64,000 nt of DNA from contig CAILAC010000016.1 of assembly GCA_903832055.1 (NCBI GenBank), positions 186,001 to 250,000 on the forward strand, given 5' to 3'. Below the pieces are notes generated by a model, which worked only from the letters and a program-made list of their open reading frames with translations, had not been told where the DNA came from and searched no databases. The first letter of the stretch is position 1, and each line of letters starts with the position of its first letter. Below, piece after piece: positions 16,792 through 25,967 of this stretch. The position numbers and the translations under genes are program-made. Source of the stretch: an uncultured Acidobacteriota bacterium (GTDB taxonomy: Bacteria > Acidobacteriota > Terriglobia > Terriglobales > Acidobacteriaceae).

Positions 16792-18090
16792 TCAAACGGA
16801 GCGGGCTGGAATTTGGGCTTTTTCACTGACAAACCACCACAGAATGACGCCCACGGCGGGCAGAGAAGCCGCCAGCCAGAACGTCGCCGTATACGCTGAT
16901 TGGTCAAACATCCGCCCCACCACCGACATGAGTACCCCCGTCGTCAGCGACCAGCCAGAGATGCTGAATCCAGCCAGAAACCCGGTGTTCGCCGCCGGCT
17001 GCGTCGTTGCTCCATGCGCCAGAGAGATGACAATAAATCCTCCGGTAAAGAACATGGCAAGAAAATAGAGCGCGATGGTCAGCGGTAGCGCCCAGGGCAG
17101 CGCGGCGCAAGCAGGGATGAGGCAGAGTGTCAAAGCTCCTGCCGCGAAGAGGACAAACAGACTGAGCGGCGAACGCGCTCCGGTACCTGCCGCAAGCGCT
17201 CGTTTGCGGCGAAAGTCTGCTATGCGGCCCCAGACAAGGTAGCCCAGTTCCCAACCGGCCGGAGGCACCCAAAGCAGATGGGCGAGCTCTGCCTGAGGCA
17301 AATGCAACACGCGGGTGAGATACAGCGGTGCTGAATAAAGTCCATACGCAATCGGCGCTGCGCCCAGGCCGTAAGCAATGGCCGTCGCAAACAGGTCGCG
17401 ATTCCATTTGGAGCGGCCCTGAGTAGGAGTTGCAGGCGCGGCATTCTTTGCATGCATTGACTCACTTTCAGATGGCCTGACGGGCTTGTAGAGGCCCACA
17501 GCGCGCAGCAGCATCCATCCGGCAATCCAGGCAAAACCCACCGCCGCCGAGAGCACGAAAGTAGAGCGCCAGCCCCAACGCGCGGCGAGTGGAACGATGA
17601 TGACCGGGGTCAGCATGGCTCCCAGCGAGCCGCCGCTGTAAGCGAGACCAAGGCCAAACGAACGCTGCTCGGCTGGCAACGTTTCAGTCACCGTCTTGAG
17701 GCCAGCGGGGAAGGCCGCCCCTTCTCCAAAGCCAAGAACGCCCCTCGCCAGGCAAAGTCCCAGAAATCCTGCAAGCAGCGCATGCGCGCCCGAGGCCAGT
17801 GACCACAGCCCGACAGCGCAGGCGATCGCCACGAATAGCCCAACCCGGTCCATCAGCAGCCCCCAGACCGGGTTCGAGAGCATGTAGCAGATGCTGAATG
17901 CGAGAATCGCATTGCCATACTGGCTCGCGCTCAGATGCAGGTCGCGCAGCATCACCGGCGAGAGAATCCCGAGAATACTGCGATCGACCAGGCTGATGAA
18001 CGACAACAGCATCATCGCCACGCAGGGCGTCCATTGAACGAGACGGGCGCGGAACCCATTTGCGGCAGACGGGATGATCGTTGCAGGCAC
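16792..18090 (-). CDS. MFS transporter, anion:cation symporter-like
   Basis: This 432-residue protein has about twelve hydrophobic segments. The MFS signature follows helix 2: 'NPVWGLLMDRVG' (about 73-84). 'FGEGAAFPAGLKTV' (about 117-130) is typical of the ACS/hexuronate-type branch. It carries an organic anion or sugar acid across the inner membrane, driven by an ion gradient; the substrate cannot be told. It follows the gene ending at 18135 by 45 nt on the same strand, so co-transcription is possible. Confidence 0.85.
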   Translation of the reverse strand: MPATIIPSAANGFRARLVQWTPCVAMMLLSFISLVDRSILGILSPVMLRDLHLSASQYGNAILAFSICYMLSNPVWGLLMDRVGLFVAIACAVGLWSLASGAHALLAGFLGLCLARGVLGFGEGAAFPAGLKTVTETLPAEQRSFGLGLAYSGGSLGAMLTPVIIVPLAARWGWRSTFVLSAAVGFAWIAGWMLLRAVGLYKPVRPSESESMHAKNAAPATPTQGRSKWNRDLFATAIAYGLGAAPIAYGLYSAPLYLTRVLHLPQAELAHLLWVPPAGWELGYLVWGRIADFRRKRALAAGTGARSPLSLFVLFAAGALTLCLIPACAALPWALPLTIALYFLAMFFTGGFIVISLAHGATTQPAANTGFLAGFSISGWSLTTGVLMSVVGRMFDQSAYTATFWLAASLPAVGVILWWFVSEKAQIPARSV

Positions 18091-18134
18091 GATGGCAGGC
18101 TCGGGGAAGGCTTCAGATTGCTGGCGTCTACAGT

Positions 18135-19406
18135 TTACTTTGCCGGGTCAGCGGGTGGTTTGGCGCAGTCATCATAGTTTCCCGGCGGCTCTTCCGCATG
18201 GCTCAGGAATTCGGGCTTGCCCTGATTTTCCTGGATTGTAAAGTAGATCCTGCCAATGTCGTCGGCGGTAAAACAAACCTGGTCCACGTCCCCGGCGCGC
18301 TGATGAGCGACGTCGCCCAGCATCCCCACTGATAGCCAGTTGCGCGCAATCTTTCTGGATTCGCGCTTGGCATCGGCAATCTGCGGCTTAATCAGCATTG
18401 CAACCTGCGGCGAAGCGATGTCTGCCGTAGATAGACCATGGGCCAGCCGCCAGAAAAGCTCATCGATCAGGTCCAGCTCCGGCCTCAGCGAAACTTTGCC
18501 CAGGTCTTCAATGCCGGCAGGGGTGACGCGCAGTCTGCGCTGCATCTGCCGCGCCTCGCAGGAACCGCAGCCGAAGAAGGTGCGGAAGTCTTCCTTCTCT
18601 TCAAACGTGAGCATGCCGTCTTTGAATTCGGAGCCACGCGCCTGGTCGATCATGAAGTCGTACCAGTCCTCCCACAGCAACTCAGCCGCGTCGCCGTTCC
18701 AGCGCCAGACGGTGGCTTGATGCCCGACCGTCGCGCCCAACATTTGCGCGTAGCCACCATCGATGTAAAAACGCGGTCGCCCCTGCGCATCCGCAGGCAA
18801 CAGGCCAAGCGAGGCGTAGAGTGGCCCGCACTGGCCCGGCTTGAACTTCGTTCCCTTATCGCGGCAGGCCCCGCCAGCCCGCTCCACCCGCCAGGCGCCT
18901 ATCAGTCCGTGGCGGTCGAGAGGTTGAGGCACAGCTGTGCTGATCGACCATAGCAGCGTCGTCTTCCCCTCGCGCGGTCCGACGATGAAGACTGTACCCA
19001 CTTCGCCATTGAATTGCGAGACAGCAAAAATGCCGACACCGAGCTGAATAGCGTCGCTGGCAGTGACCACATCCTCGGGAGCGACTGGCCCTTTGATGTT
19101 GCACCTGTAGGCTTCTGGCTCAAGTTGGCAGAGGGTCTTGTCGAGGTCCGCAGCAGAGGTCTTCGGGTTGGTCGCGAGCTGCTCGATGACGGCATCCGCA
19201 CTTGCCGCCCACATCGCCTTGAGCGCGGCAATCGCCTCCGGCGAATCGTCGTGCAGAAAATCGTATTCCCTGATGTGAGCAGCCAGCGTCTTCTCCGCAG
19301 CCCGATAGCGGGCAATCGGGTCAGCGGCGCTAGCCGCAGAAATCTGCCCCGAAGCACGACTGCAGGGCAATGCGAACAAGAGGACGAAGTAGGGCAAGAT
19401 GCGCAT
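18135..19406 (-). CDS. Exported hypothetical protein
   Basis: I do not recognise this family. The 423-residue product starts best at MRILPYFVLLFALPC, a signal peptide with cleavage near ASGQ; a frame opening 11 codons earlier lacks one. The mature part is mixed alpha/beta and has a 'FFGCGSCEARQMQ' cysteine cluster. 'VFIVGPREGKTTLLWSI' (about 145) superficially resembles a P-loop but does not match GxxxxGK[ST] and lies in an exported protein, so nucleotide binding is not claimed. It is probably periplasmic. Confidence 0.65.
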   Translation of the reverse strand: MRILPYFVLLFALPCSRASGQISAASAADPIARYRAAEKTLAAHIREYDFLHDDSPEAIAALKAMWAASADAVIEQLATNPKTSAADLDKTLCQLEPEAYRCNIKGPVAPEDVVTASDAIQLGVGIFAVSQFNGEVGTVFIVGPREGKTTLLWSISTAVPQPLDRHGLIGAWRVERAGGACRDKGTKFKPGQCGPLYASLGLLPADAQGRPRFYIDGGYAQMLGATVGHQATVWRWNGDAAELLWEDWYDFMIDQARGSEFKDGMLTFEEKEDFRTFFGCGSCEARQMQRRLRVTPAGIEDLGKVSLRPELDLIDELFWRLAHGLSTADIASPQVAMLIKPQIADAKRESRKIARNWLSVGMLGDVAHQRAGDVDQVCFTADDIGRIYFTIQENQGKPEFLSHAEEPPGNYDDCAKPPADPAK

Positions 19407-19443
19407 GGAGGCGAAGTTCAGACAGAGCGATGCTAGCACGGAA

Positions 19444-20430
19444 TCAGCTCAGAGGAGTTCCTTTGCGCCATTGAGAAACGAGGTCGGCGGCGGCGGCGGG
19501 CCAATTCGGATGGAGGAACTGGAATTCTGCCTGTTGAAGCCGGCCGGGAAGGACGTAGCGACTTTTCAAAACCAGTTCAGATTCAGTGCGGAGAAAGAAG
19601 CAACCGATTTCAATGAGCCAGGCCGGGGCAGGTAGTCCAATCGGAATACCCCAGGCCTGCCTGAGCTCGCGCATGAAGTCGTGATTCTGGAGCGGGTTGG
19701 GCGCGGCGATATTGACGACACCCGAGACGCTTTCTTTAGCAATAAGAAAGTCGACTGCGCGGAGGAAGTCTTGGCCGTGAACCCAGGAAACCATCTGATC
19801 GCCAATGCCGTTTGTTCCGCCCATTCCCAGCCGCACGAGATTTGAAAGGACGTTGAAGACGCTTCCCTTGTCGTCTACGGGGTCAGCGCTGAAGGTAACG
19901 GCGCTGCGGAGAGCCACTTTGCGGGTTCGCGGGGTGGGTGCTGCGAAGAAGGCAGCCTCCCAGTCTTTGGCGACCCGGTTTGAGAAGTTCCAAGTATCGG
20001 GAGCGCCGTCTTCGTTGCCACCGAGTTCGCCGGTAACTTCGTCCATGGGAGTGTCAAGGGAGTGCCGGTAGATTGTTGCGGTGCTTGAGTTGAACCAGAC
20101 TCTTGGAGGAATCTTTAGGGAGCCGATGACTTCGCCCAGCAGACGAGTTGATTCAATGCGAGAGTCGTAGATCTCTTTGCGATTTGCAGCGCCGTAACGA
20201 CAATTCACACTTCGGCCGGTGAGATTGATGCACACGTCTGCACCTTCCAGTTCATCGACCCAGTCGCCTGTCGTTATTGCATTCCAGATGACAGATCGCC
20301 AAGGAGCAGCTTGAGGAGAGCGGCTGAGAACTGTTACCGCATGGCCGATTCTGTGGAAGTGGCGTGCGAGCATGGTGCCGATATGACCGCTGCCGCCTGG
20401 GAGGACAATTCTCAGTTTACTGGAGGTCAT
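19444..20430 (-). CDS. NAD-dependent epimerase, TIGR01777 family
   Basis: The 328-residue protein has an N-terminal Rossmann motif 'VLPGGSGHIGTMLARHF' (about 9-25), the 'DVCINLTGRSVN' segment typical of TIGR01777/SulA-like epimerases, and a C-terminal DUF1731-like end ('LPGRLQQAEFQFLHPNW'). The substrate is unknown. Its ATG overlaps the stop of the TetR gene upstream, so it is the last gene of a three-gene operon repressed, by inference, by that TetR protein. Confidence 0.85.
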   Translation of the reverse strand: MTSSKLRIVLPGGSGHIGTMLARHFHRIGHAVTVLSRSPQAAPWRSVIWNAITTGDWVDELEGADVCINLTGRSVNCRYGAANRKEIYDSRIESTRLLGEVIGSLKIPPRVWFNSSTATIYRHSLDTPMDEVTGELGGNEDGAPDTWNFSNRVAKDWEAAFFAAPTPRTRKVALRSAVTFSADPVDDKGSVFNVLSNLVRLGMGGTNGIGDQMVSWVHGQDFLRAVDFLIAKESVSGVVNIAAPNPLQNHDFMRELRQAWGIPIGLPAPAWLIEIGCFFLRTESELVLKSRYVLPGRLQQAEFQFLHPNWPAAAADLVSQWRKGTPLS

Positions 20431-21128
20431 GTTTCCTTCTCCTCTAACGGTGCCGCCCCATACACAACATCCAGCAGGTCCGCGGCCAACCGATGAATCG
20501 GCAGCAGTATCGGCAGATTTGCAAATCTGAGCGTCAGCAGGAGCATCTGCAGCGTCTTGTCAAAAAGTAGCAGCGTACGCCGCTGCCCCGGTGATTCGTC
20601 GTAAACCCAGTACAGGATCAATCCCATCTGGTAGAGCCAGAGCAAATGAGGCAAATGAGGCCGGATGCGCGCGGGAAGTTTAACGCCGGAGTCTGCTGCC
20701 GCCCGAGCAAAGAGCGCCACATCGGCGTCGCGGATTGCCGCATTCTGTGCGCTGAAGGGCGATAGCGGGTGACGCGGATTGGTGTGGGCTGTCAGCGCGG
20801 CGAGTAGGTCACGGTTTGGCTGGAAGTAGCTGAATTTGTGAGAGATGACGGCACGCAACCGGGCTTCAAGATTGGTGCAGTGATCGAGCTGGTCAGTGAT
20901 GTCCGGGACCATCTCCTGCTGGGCGCGGTCGTAGAAAGCCAGAACGATTGCGTCCTTCGAATCGAAGTAATAGTAGGCCGCCCCGGTCGCAACCTCGGCG
21001 CGGAGCGCAATCTCACGCATCGTCGCCGCTTCAAATCCGCGCTCACGGAAGACGGCAAGCGCGGATTCGAGGATGCGGGCGCGGGTTTCTTCGGATTTTT
21101 TGCCGGCGACACGCTTCATTGGGGTCAT
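20427..21128 (-). CDS. TetR family transcriptional regulator
   Basis: This 233-residue protein has an N-terminal helix-turn-helix: 'ILESALAVFRERGFEAATMREIALRAEVATGAAYYYF' (about 19-55) is the TetR signature. The C-terminal half is a ligand-binding and dimerisation domain of its own type. ATG 21128 overlaps the TGA of the membrane gene upstream; a GTG one codon earlier is possible. Two copies of TGAAC-N2-GTTCA flank the promoter of this operon (21526-21591), fitting autoregulation. Confidence 0.88.
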   Translation of the reverse strand: MTPMKRVAGKKSEETRARILESALAVFRERGFEAATMREIALRAEVATGAAYYYFDSKDAIVLAFYDRAQQEMVPDITDQLDHCTNLEARLRAVISHKFSYFQPNRDLLAALTAHTNPRHPLSPFSAQNAAIRDADVALFARAAADSGVKLPARIRPHLPHLLWLYQMGLILYWVYDESPGQRRTLLLFDKTLQMLLLTLRFANLPILLPIHRLAADLLDVVYGAAPLEEKET

Positions 21129-21502
21129 CACGCAAGAATAGACTCACCGTGGTTGGGATTGCGACGGGCCTTTTGTCGCATGCGGCTGAGCACGAAGAGG
21201 TTGAAGAAATGCATCGCCCCTAGAATCAGCAGAACGACGCCAATCTTGCCGCTTTCGAGCTCAATGACGCCCCGGGCCGTGACCAGCGCTTCCTCAGTCT
21301 TGAGTGCCAGGGCGATGTAGCCCACATTAATCAGGTAAAACCCGACGACCAGCAGATGATTCACAGAATCTGCGAGCTCAGTGTTGCCGTGAAACGCGTC
21401 CACCAGAAAGACGCGTCCGCTGCGATGGAGAGTGCGGGCCACCCAGATGGTGAGCGCAATGCTGATGGCGAGGTAGCTCAGGTAGCAGGTCAAAACATAC
21501 AT
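21128..21502 (-). CDS. Small membrane protein of unknown function
   Basis: The 124-residue product has three hydrophobic segments (about 3-22, 48-68 and 85-105) and a basic C-terminus (RMRQKARRNPN). Start MYVLTCYL is fixed by a perfect AGGAGG eight bases upstream; an earlier in-frame ATG has none. It is the first gene of an operon with the TetR regulator and the epimerase. I do not recognise a family. Confidence 0.75.
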   Translation of the reverse strand: MYVLTCYLSYLAISIALTIWVARTLHRSGRVFLVDAFHGNTELADSVNHLLVVGFYLINVGYIALALKTEEALVTARGVIELESGKIGVVLLILGAMHFFNLFVLSRMRQKARRNPNHGESILA

Positions 21503-21525
21503 GATTTTCTCCTCCTTCAATTTTT

Positions 21526-21591
21526 TGAACGTGTTCAATTACGACAATACGCCGATTTTCGCGAATGTCCAAACATTTTTGAACGTGTTCA
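21526..21591 (-). promoter_or_regulatory. Promoter flanked by two TetR-type operators
   Basis: On the minus strand a -35 TTGGAC (21567-21572) and a -10 TATTGT (21544-21549) are separated by exactly 17 bp. TGAACGTGTTCA occurs twice, at 21526-21537 just after the -10 region and at 21580-21591 just before the -35, 54 bp apart and in the same orientation. The half-sites TGAAC/GTTCA are perfect inverted repeats. Binding by the TetR protein of the operon is inferred. Confidence 0.7.
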
Positions 21592-21643
21592 TAAAATTGC
21601 CGGGCTCGTGGTGGAAGCCTCTCCTCGGCTACACTTGCTTGCT

Positions 21644-22375
21644 ATGAGTTCAGTGAAGATTTTGGGAGTCATTCCGGCGCGGTTGGGTTCCACACGCCTC
21701 GCGCGCAAGGTGCTGCGAGAGATTGCCGGCAGGCCGATGGTTGAGTGGGTGTGGCGGGCGGCGGTTGGGAGCGGCCAGATGGACCAGGTCGTCGTGGCGA
21801 CGGATTCGGAAGAGGTGTCAGCAGTCTGCGCGGCTCGGGGGATTGCGGTGGTAATGACCTCGCCCGCGTGCGCCAGCGGCAGCGACCGGGTCTACGAGGT
21901 TTCGCGTCAGATCGAAGCAGAGATTTATGTCAACATTCAGGGCGATGAACCGCTGCTGACGCCAGGCCATTTTGCGCCCCTACTTTCGCTCTTTCAGAGG
22001 CCGGAGGTAGAGGTAACCACCATCTCGGTTCCCTGCCCCGCCGAGGATATCGCGAACCCGAATGCCGTGAAAGTAGTCACCGCTGCCGACGGGCGGGCGT
22101 TGTATTTTTCCCGATCCACGATTCCCTTTGACCGGGACGGAGTGGGATTCGCAGGATACCGGAAGCATCTGGGGCTGTATGGATACAGGAAGTCTGCGCT
22201 GGAGCGCTTTGCCGCGCTCGCTCCCTCGCGCCTTGAACAGATTGAGCGGCTGGAGCAGTTGAGATTGCTCGAAAATGGGATTTCGATTTATGTCGGCGAG
22301 GCTTTTGGCGATTCAATCGGAGTGGATGTCGAGGAAGACCTGCAGCGGGTCGAGGCTCGGCTGCGCGGCGTGTGA
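21644..22375 (+). CDS. kdsB: 3-deoxy-manno-octulosonate cytidylyltransferase (CMP-KDO synthetase)
   Basis: The 243-residue protein activates KDO with CTP for lipopolysaccharide core synthesis in the cytoplasm. Family motifs are 'VIPARLGSTRLARKVLREIAG' (start), 'VATDSEEV', 'ASGSDRVYE', 'VNIQGDEPLL', 'YFSRSTIPFDRD', 'HLGLYGYRKSALERF' and 'EQIERLEQLRLLENG'. ATG 21644 starts directly at the nucleotide-binding loop and gives normal family length. A much longer frame upstream runs antisense through the TetR operon promoter and is not the real start. Confidence 0.95.
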   Translation: MSSVKILGVIPARLGSTRLARKVLREIAGRPMVEWVWRAAVGSGQMDQVVVATDSEEVSAVCAARGIAVVMTSPACASGSDRVYEVSRQIEAEIYVNIQGDEPLLTPGHFAPLLSLFQRPEVEVTTISVPCPAEDIANPNAVKVVTAADGRALYFSRSTIPFDRDGVGFAGYRKHLGLYGYRKSALERFAALAPSRLEQIERLEQLRLLENGISIYVGEAFGDSIGVDVEEDLQRVEARLRGV

Positions 22376-22451
22376 CGTCTAATGATTGCGCTCTGTCTGA
22401 TACGGACGACGCACCATTGAAAGGCGATTGCACCCCAAAAAATGCTGCGTC

Positions 22452-23138
22452 TCAAACCGAAAGCGGCGTGAACCGGAGTACCAGTCCCTGGTGATCGGGT
22501 AGCACTTCGACCGAAATGCCAGTCAAATCGGTGACCAGATAGTGGGCTGCGCTCAGTTCCGCAATGGAGTGAGAAAAAGTCGTCCCAATTACCGTGCATC
22601 CAGCGGCACGCCCCGCCTTGGTGCCCGAGGCCGAGTCTTCAAAAACCACACAATCGGCCGCGTCCAGTCTTAAAATCTCAGCGCCTCGCAAATAGGGCTC
22701 GGGATTGGGCTTGCCCTGCGTCACCTGGTCGGCCGTGATGATGCGTTCTGGAACCGCTACCCCGCCAGCCGCAAGACGTACCCGCGCCAGCCGCTCGGTG
22801 GCCGAAGTCACCACAGTCCAGCGCGGCCCCGGCAAAGCGGCAACCAGACTGAGAACTCCTGGAAGCACCGCGAGCCCCTCATTGTCAGCAATTTCCAGGT
22901 CCTCAATGAACTTGAGCTCGGCCTCGTCGTCAAGGTCAGGCCGCAGTTTGCGCACCGTCTCAATTGCCCGGCAACCATGCGCGGTATGAATGGCAAGCCC
23001 GACATCAACTCCGCGCGAAACTGCCCAGGTACTCCAACTGCGCTCGACTGAACCCAGAGAGGAGATCAAAATCCCATCCATATCAAAAAGAATGCCTTTG
23101 CACGGGACGAGGACAGAAGGGGAAGAAGAAACCGTCAT
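22452..23138 (-). CDS. HAD-superfamily phosphatase (sugar-phosphate phosphatase-like)
   Basis: This 228-residue protein has HAD motif I 'GILFDMDGILISS' (about 15-27; nucleophile Asp), motif II 'TVVTSATERLARVRL', the motif III lysine in 'TQGKPNPEPYL', and motif IV 'CVVFEDSASGTKAGRAAG'. The cap is the helical subclass I type, as in beta-phosphoglucomutase and 2-deoxyglucose-6-phosphatase relatives. ATG 23138 lies 4 nt after the AsmA gene stop, so it ends the same operon. The substrate is not determinable. Confidence 0.87.
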   Translation of the reverse strand: MTVSSSPSVLVPCKGILFDMDGILISSLGSVERSWSTWAVSRGVDVGLAIHTAHGCRAIETVRKLRPDLDDEAELKFIEDLEIADNEGLAVLPGVLSLVAALPGPRWTVVTSATERLARVRLAAGGVAVPERIITADQVTQGKPNPEPYLRGAEILRLDAADCVVFEDSASGTKAGRAAGCTVIGTTFSHSIAELSAAHYLVTDLTGISVEVLPDHQGLVLRFTPLSV

Positions 23139-23142
23139 GACC

Positions 23143-25965
23143 CTATTGTACGGGGGCAGGAATGACGAGTTTAGCCGGAGCATCGAAGGGAATTTCGCCG
23201 GTTGCAGAAGTCTTTTGCCGGGCGGAAACGAGAGTATTCTCCCCGAGAATAGCTTTGCCGCCCTTGATGGACACTTTTCCGCTCCACTGGTCAAAACGCG
23301 TCGCAGGTACCGGGCGGCTGGCGCGATGGGTAGCCGATTGGTCGAGAGTGACTGACCCATGCTGCCAATTGAAGGTCACATCTCCCTGCGCCGAAGCAGA
23401 CAGTTGCTTGCCGGTCAAACCGGACAGTTTGACGCTTCCCGTGCCGCTCATCGGCCCGCCGCTCCAGCGAGATCCAAACATCGCCCCAAGCTGCGTAGTG
23501 TTGACATTGGCAAATTCGCCATCGACGGCATACGTCGGCCCCGTCTTTTCGACTGCGAAGCTGCCCGTTCCGTGAACCGAACCAGCGAGCACGCCTGCCT
23601 CCCAGTTCGTTAGGTGCACTTCGCCGGCGTTCACCTCGATATTGAGATCAGGTTTATGCAGGACCACCGGACCAAGCGCCAGGCTCTCCGCCTGGACATT
23701 CAGCTGAACATCAGGCCAGCTTGAGGATCCCGACTTGTTGAGCTGGGCGAACTGATCTATGAGTGGCGAAAGCAGCGATTTCTGCGCCGGGGCTCCCAGC
23801 AGTGCCCGCTGTACAACGGCAGCGTCCAGTGCGCCAAACCGAAGAGAGACCTGCGGCGAGCAAGCAGTGAGTTTGCACAGCGGCGTCGCATGAACGACCG
23901 CTGAACCAGCAATATCTCCGTAAGAAAAGTCTGCGTTGAAGAGCGATTCTTTGCCTTTGATTGTCAGGGTTCCCTGGGTCAAATTCGCGGGCGCAGCAAG
24001 GAAAGTGGGCTTCCAGGTAATCGAAGCAACGTGCAGCGAACCAGTGACGGAGTCGGTTCCGGTGGCAGCTTCCGGGACAGGCTCATTTGAAGCAGTCGCG
24101 TGATTCGATGTGAGGCTGGCGTCCGGCTGATTCGATATGCCCGGCTCAGCCGACTCGACCCAGGGACCTGCTCCTTCCAAATCAAAGCTGACTGACCCTC
24201 CTTCGAACTGGTCAAGAACATCCTGATGCGGGAAACCAAAAGCATAGGCAAGTTCACGCAGTTTTGCGGTTTCGGCGCTTCCGCTGACTGAGCCGTTGTA
24301 GCCATGCGGACTCAGAGCCAACCGGATGGCGATGGATCGTGCCGCTGCAGACAAAGGTGCAGCCGGGCTGTCGGTCGCTTTGGCGTCTGGCTTGGCGTCT
24401 GGAGAAGAGCGCCGAGCTGACGCCTGCCTTGGCTGATTCCTCGAAGCCGGCATATCCACGACAAAGCGCGTTTCCAAGCCCAGGCGCGCCGCAGTCTTGG
24501 TGACATCGCTCCCAGAGGCTGGGACCGTTGCGGGAGTCCAGGTCATTGCCGGGAGAGTAAGCGGATCGGTCAATTCACCGCCCGAAAGCGAAGCTCCGAC
24601 AACGGTCAAAGAACCCTGAAGATTAGTGGGAGCAAGTCCTGCTACGGGAGCTTTTGCGGCAGTGGCGCGATGGGATCCCCGGCCGCTGGCTGGCGCGGGA
24701 ACATCGGAAGTTGGCACCTTATAAGTGAGACTGCCGCTGGCCGTACCCTTGACTGCAACGCCAGGAGCAAAGCCGCTGCGCAGCGTGCGGAGCAGATCCA
24801 GAGCTGCCTGCAGTGCAACTTGCTTGACGTCAAGCTTGGCCTCGGGCGGCCCGGCGTTGCCCGGGACCTCGGCCTTGAGTTGCAATCGGCCGCCGCCAAT
24901 CGACGTATCGCAGTTAACGTCGTGGAAGGCATTCGCGGAATGCTGGTAGCGAAATTTGCAATTTGCATCAAAATCGAGCGGGGTTTCTGGCGCGAACTCC
25001 TGCCGCCGCACGCTCGTTGTGCGCAGGCGAGCGGTTGTCTGCGCCGAGTCAGGCGTACCCTGTACGTCGATGTCAGCGGTTAGATCACCTCGCCAGCCAG
25101 CGTCAGAACCCAGCAGCAGCCGCGAAAGCTGGCCGAGTTGCGCATCTCGCCACTCCATTTGCAGCTTCAGGGGCATCTCCCGCAGTTGCGGGGCGGTGTG
25201 CAGGCTGGCTTCCATGCGCAACTCGCCGGTATCAGCCAAGCTCATTTCCATGTCGGTGCGCACCGGTTGCCCACGCAGCCTGACCCGCCAGGCGCCGGGC
25301 TCATCCTGCCACAGGGAGAGGTCTGTATCTACGATAGAAAATGGGCTCTTCTCGGTTCCGTTCTTGAGATTGACACGCGAGTTGGTTGCTTCGAGATAAG
25401 GAAAGCTGAACGGTTTGGCGACGGCAAGTGAGGGGCCCGCCGGTCCGGGTTGGCCCGCGGGCTGAGGGCCTGAGGCCGCGCCCATCATCACGGATTCCAG
25501 ATTCCAGCGTCCCTGCGGCATTCTCACCAGGTTCAGGCTGGCCTCGTCCACGCTCACCCGGCTCACTTCCAGCTTTCCTCGCCAGAGTGAGAACAGGCGT
25601 ACTGAGGCAACGACGGTGCGCGCGAAAAGAATCGGTTCCGCGCCGAAATTGGGATCTTCGCTTACCGAGAGGTCATGGAGGACGAACGCCGGGGTGGGCA
25701 GCAGGCGCATTTCCACGCCGGAAAGACGAACCGGACGCCCCATTGAGCGGCTCATGAGATTGGTGATCTGGCGCTGATAACGCCCAATGTTGACCAGTGG
25801 AGGCAGAACCACGGCCGCAGACACAATTACCAGGACCAGAGCAAGCCGCGTGACGCGCTTTCTCCATCGCTTGGTGCTTGATGCCGGGACATCTCCTCCA
25901 CCCCCCTCAGTGCTCACCGGGGGATCGAATGCTCCGTCCTGGGTATTGCCGGACTCGTTCCCCAT
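23143..25965 (-). CDS. AsmA family protein
   Basis: The 940-residue protein has one N-terminal membrane helix (about 36-58), then 'VRLSGVEMRLLPTPAFVLHDLSVSEDP' (about 78-104), the AsmA N-terminal signature, and a long periplasmic beta-rich body ending near 'TGEIPFDAPAKLVIPAP'. A low-complexity Ala/Pro/Ser linker lies mid-protein (about 425-520). AsmA-like proteins form bridge-like grooves for lipid movement between inner and outer membrane. It begins directly after lepB with no visible ribosome site, suggesting translational coupling. Confidence 0.83.
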   Translation of the reverse strand: MGNESGNTQDGAFDPPVSTEGGGGDVPASSTKRWRKRVTRLALVLVIVSAAVVLPPLVNIGRYQRQITNLMSRSMGRPVRLSGVEMRLLPTPAFVLHDLSVSEDPNFGAEPILFARTVVASVRLFSLWRGKLEVSRVSVDEASLNLVRMPQGRWNLESVMMGAASGPQPAGQPGPAGPSLAVAKPFSFPYLEATNSRVNLKNGTEKSPFSIVDTDLSLWQDEPGAWRVRLRGQPVRTDMEMSLADTGELRMEASLHTAPQLREMPLKLQMEWRDAQLGQLSRLLLGSDAGWRGDLTADIDVQGTPDSAQTTARLRTTSVRRQEFAPETPLDFDANCKFRYQHSANAFHDVNCDTSIGGGRLQLKAEVPGNAGPPEAKLDVKQVALQAALDLLRTLRSGFAPGVAVKGTASGSLTYKVPTSDVPAPASGRGSHRATAAKAPVAGLAPTNLQGSLTVVGASLSGGELTDPLTLPAMTWTPATVPASGSDVTKTAARLGLETRFVVDMPASRNQPRQASARRSSPDAKPDAKATDSPAAPLSAAARSIAIRLALSPHGYNGSVSGSAETAKLRELAYAFGFPHQDVLDQFEGGSVSFDLEGAGPWVESAEPGISNQPDASLTSNHATASNEPVPEAATGTDSVTGSLHVASITWKPTFLAAPANLTQGTLTIKGKESLFNADFSYGDIAGSAVVHATPLCKLTACSPQVSLRFGALDAAVVQRALLGAPAQKSLLSPLIDQFAQLNKSGSSSWPDVQLNVQAESLALGPVVLHKPDLNIEVNAGEVHLTNWEAGVLAGSVHGTGSFAVEKTGPTYAVDGEFANVNTTQLGAMFGSRWSGGPMSGTGSVKLSGLTGKQLSASAQGDVTFNWQHGSVTLDQSATHRASRPVPATRFDQWSGKVSIKGGKAILGENTLVSARQKTSATGEIPFDAPAKLVIPAPVQ

Positions 25966-25967
25966 AG

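Noticed and set aside
21356-21643. Long in-frame extension upstream of kdsB
   Set aside because: It is antisense to the small membrane protein and crosses the TetR operator region. KdsB homologues start at the nucleotide-binding loop, as with ATG 21644.
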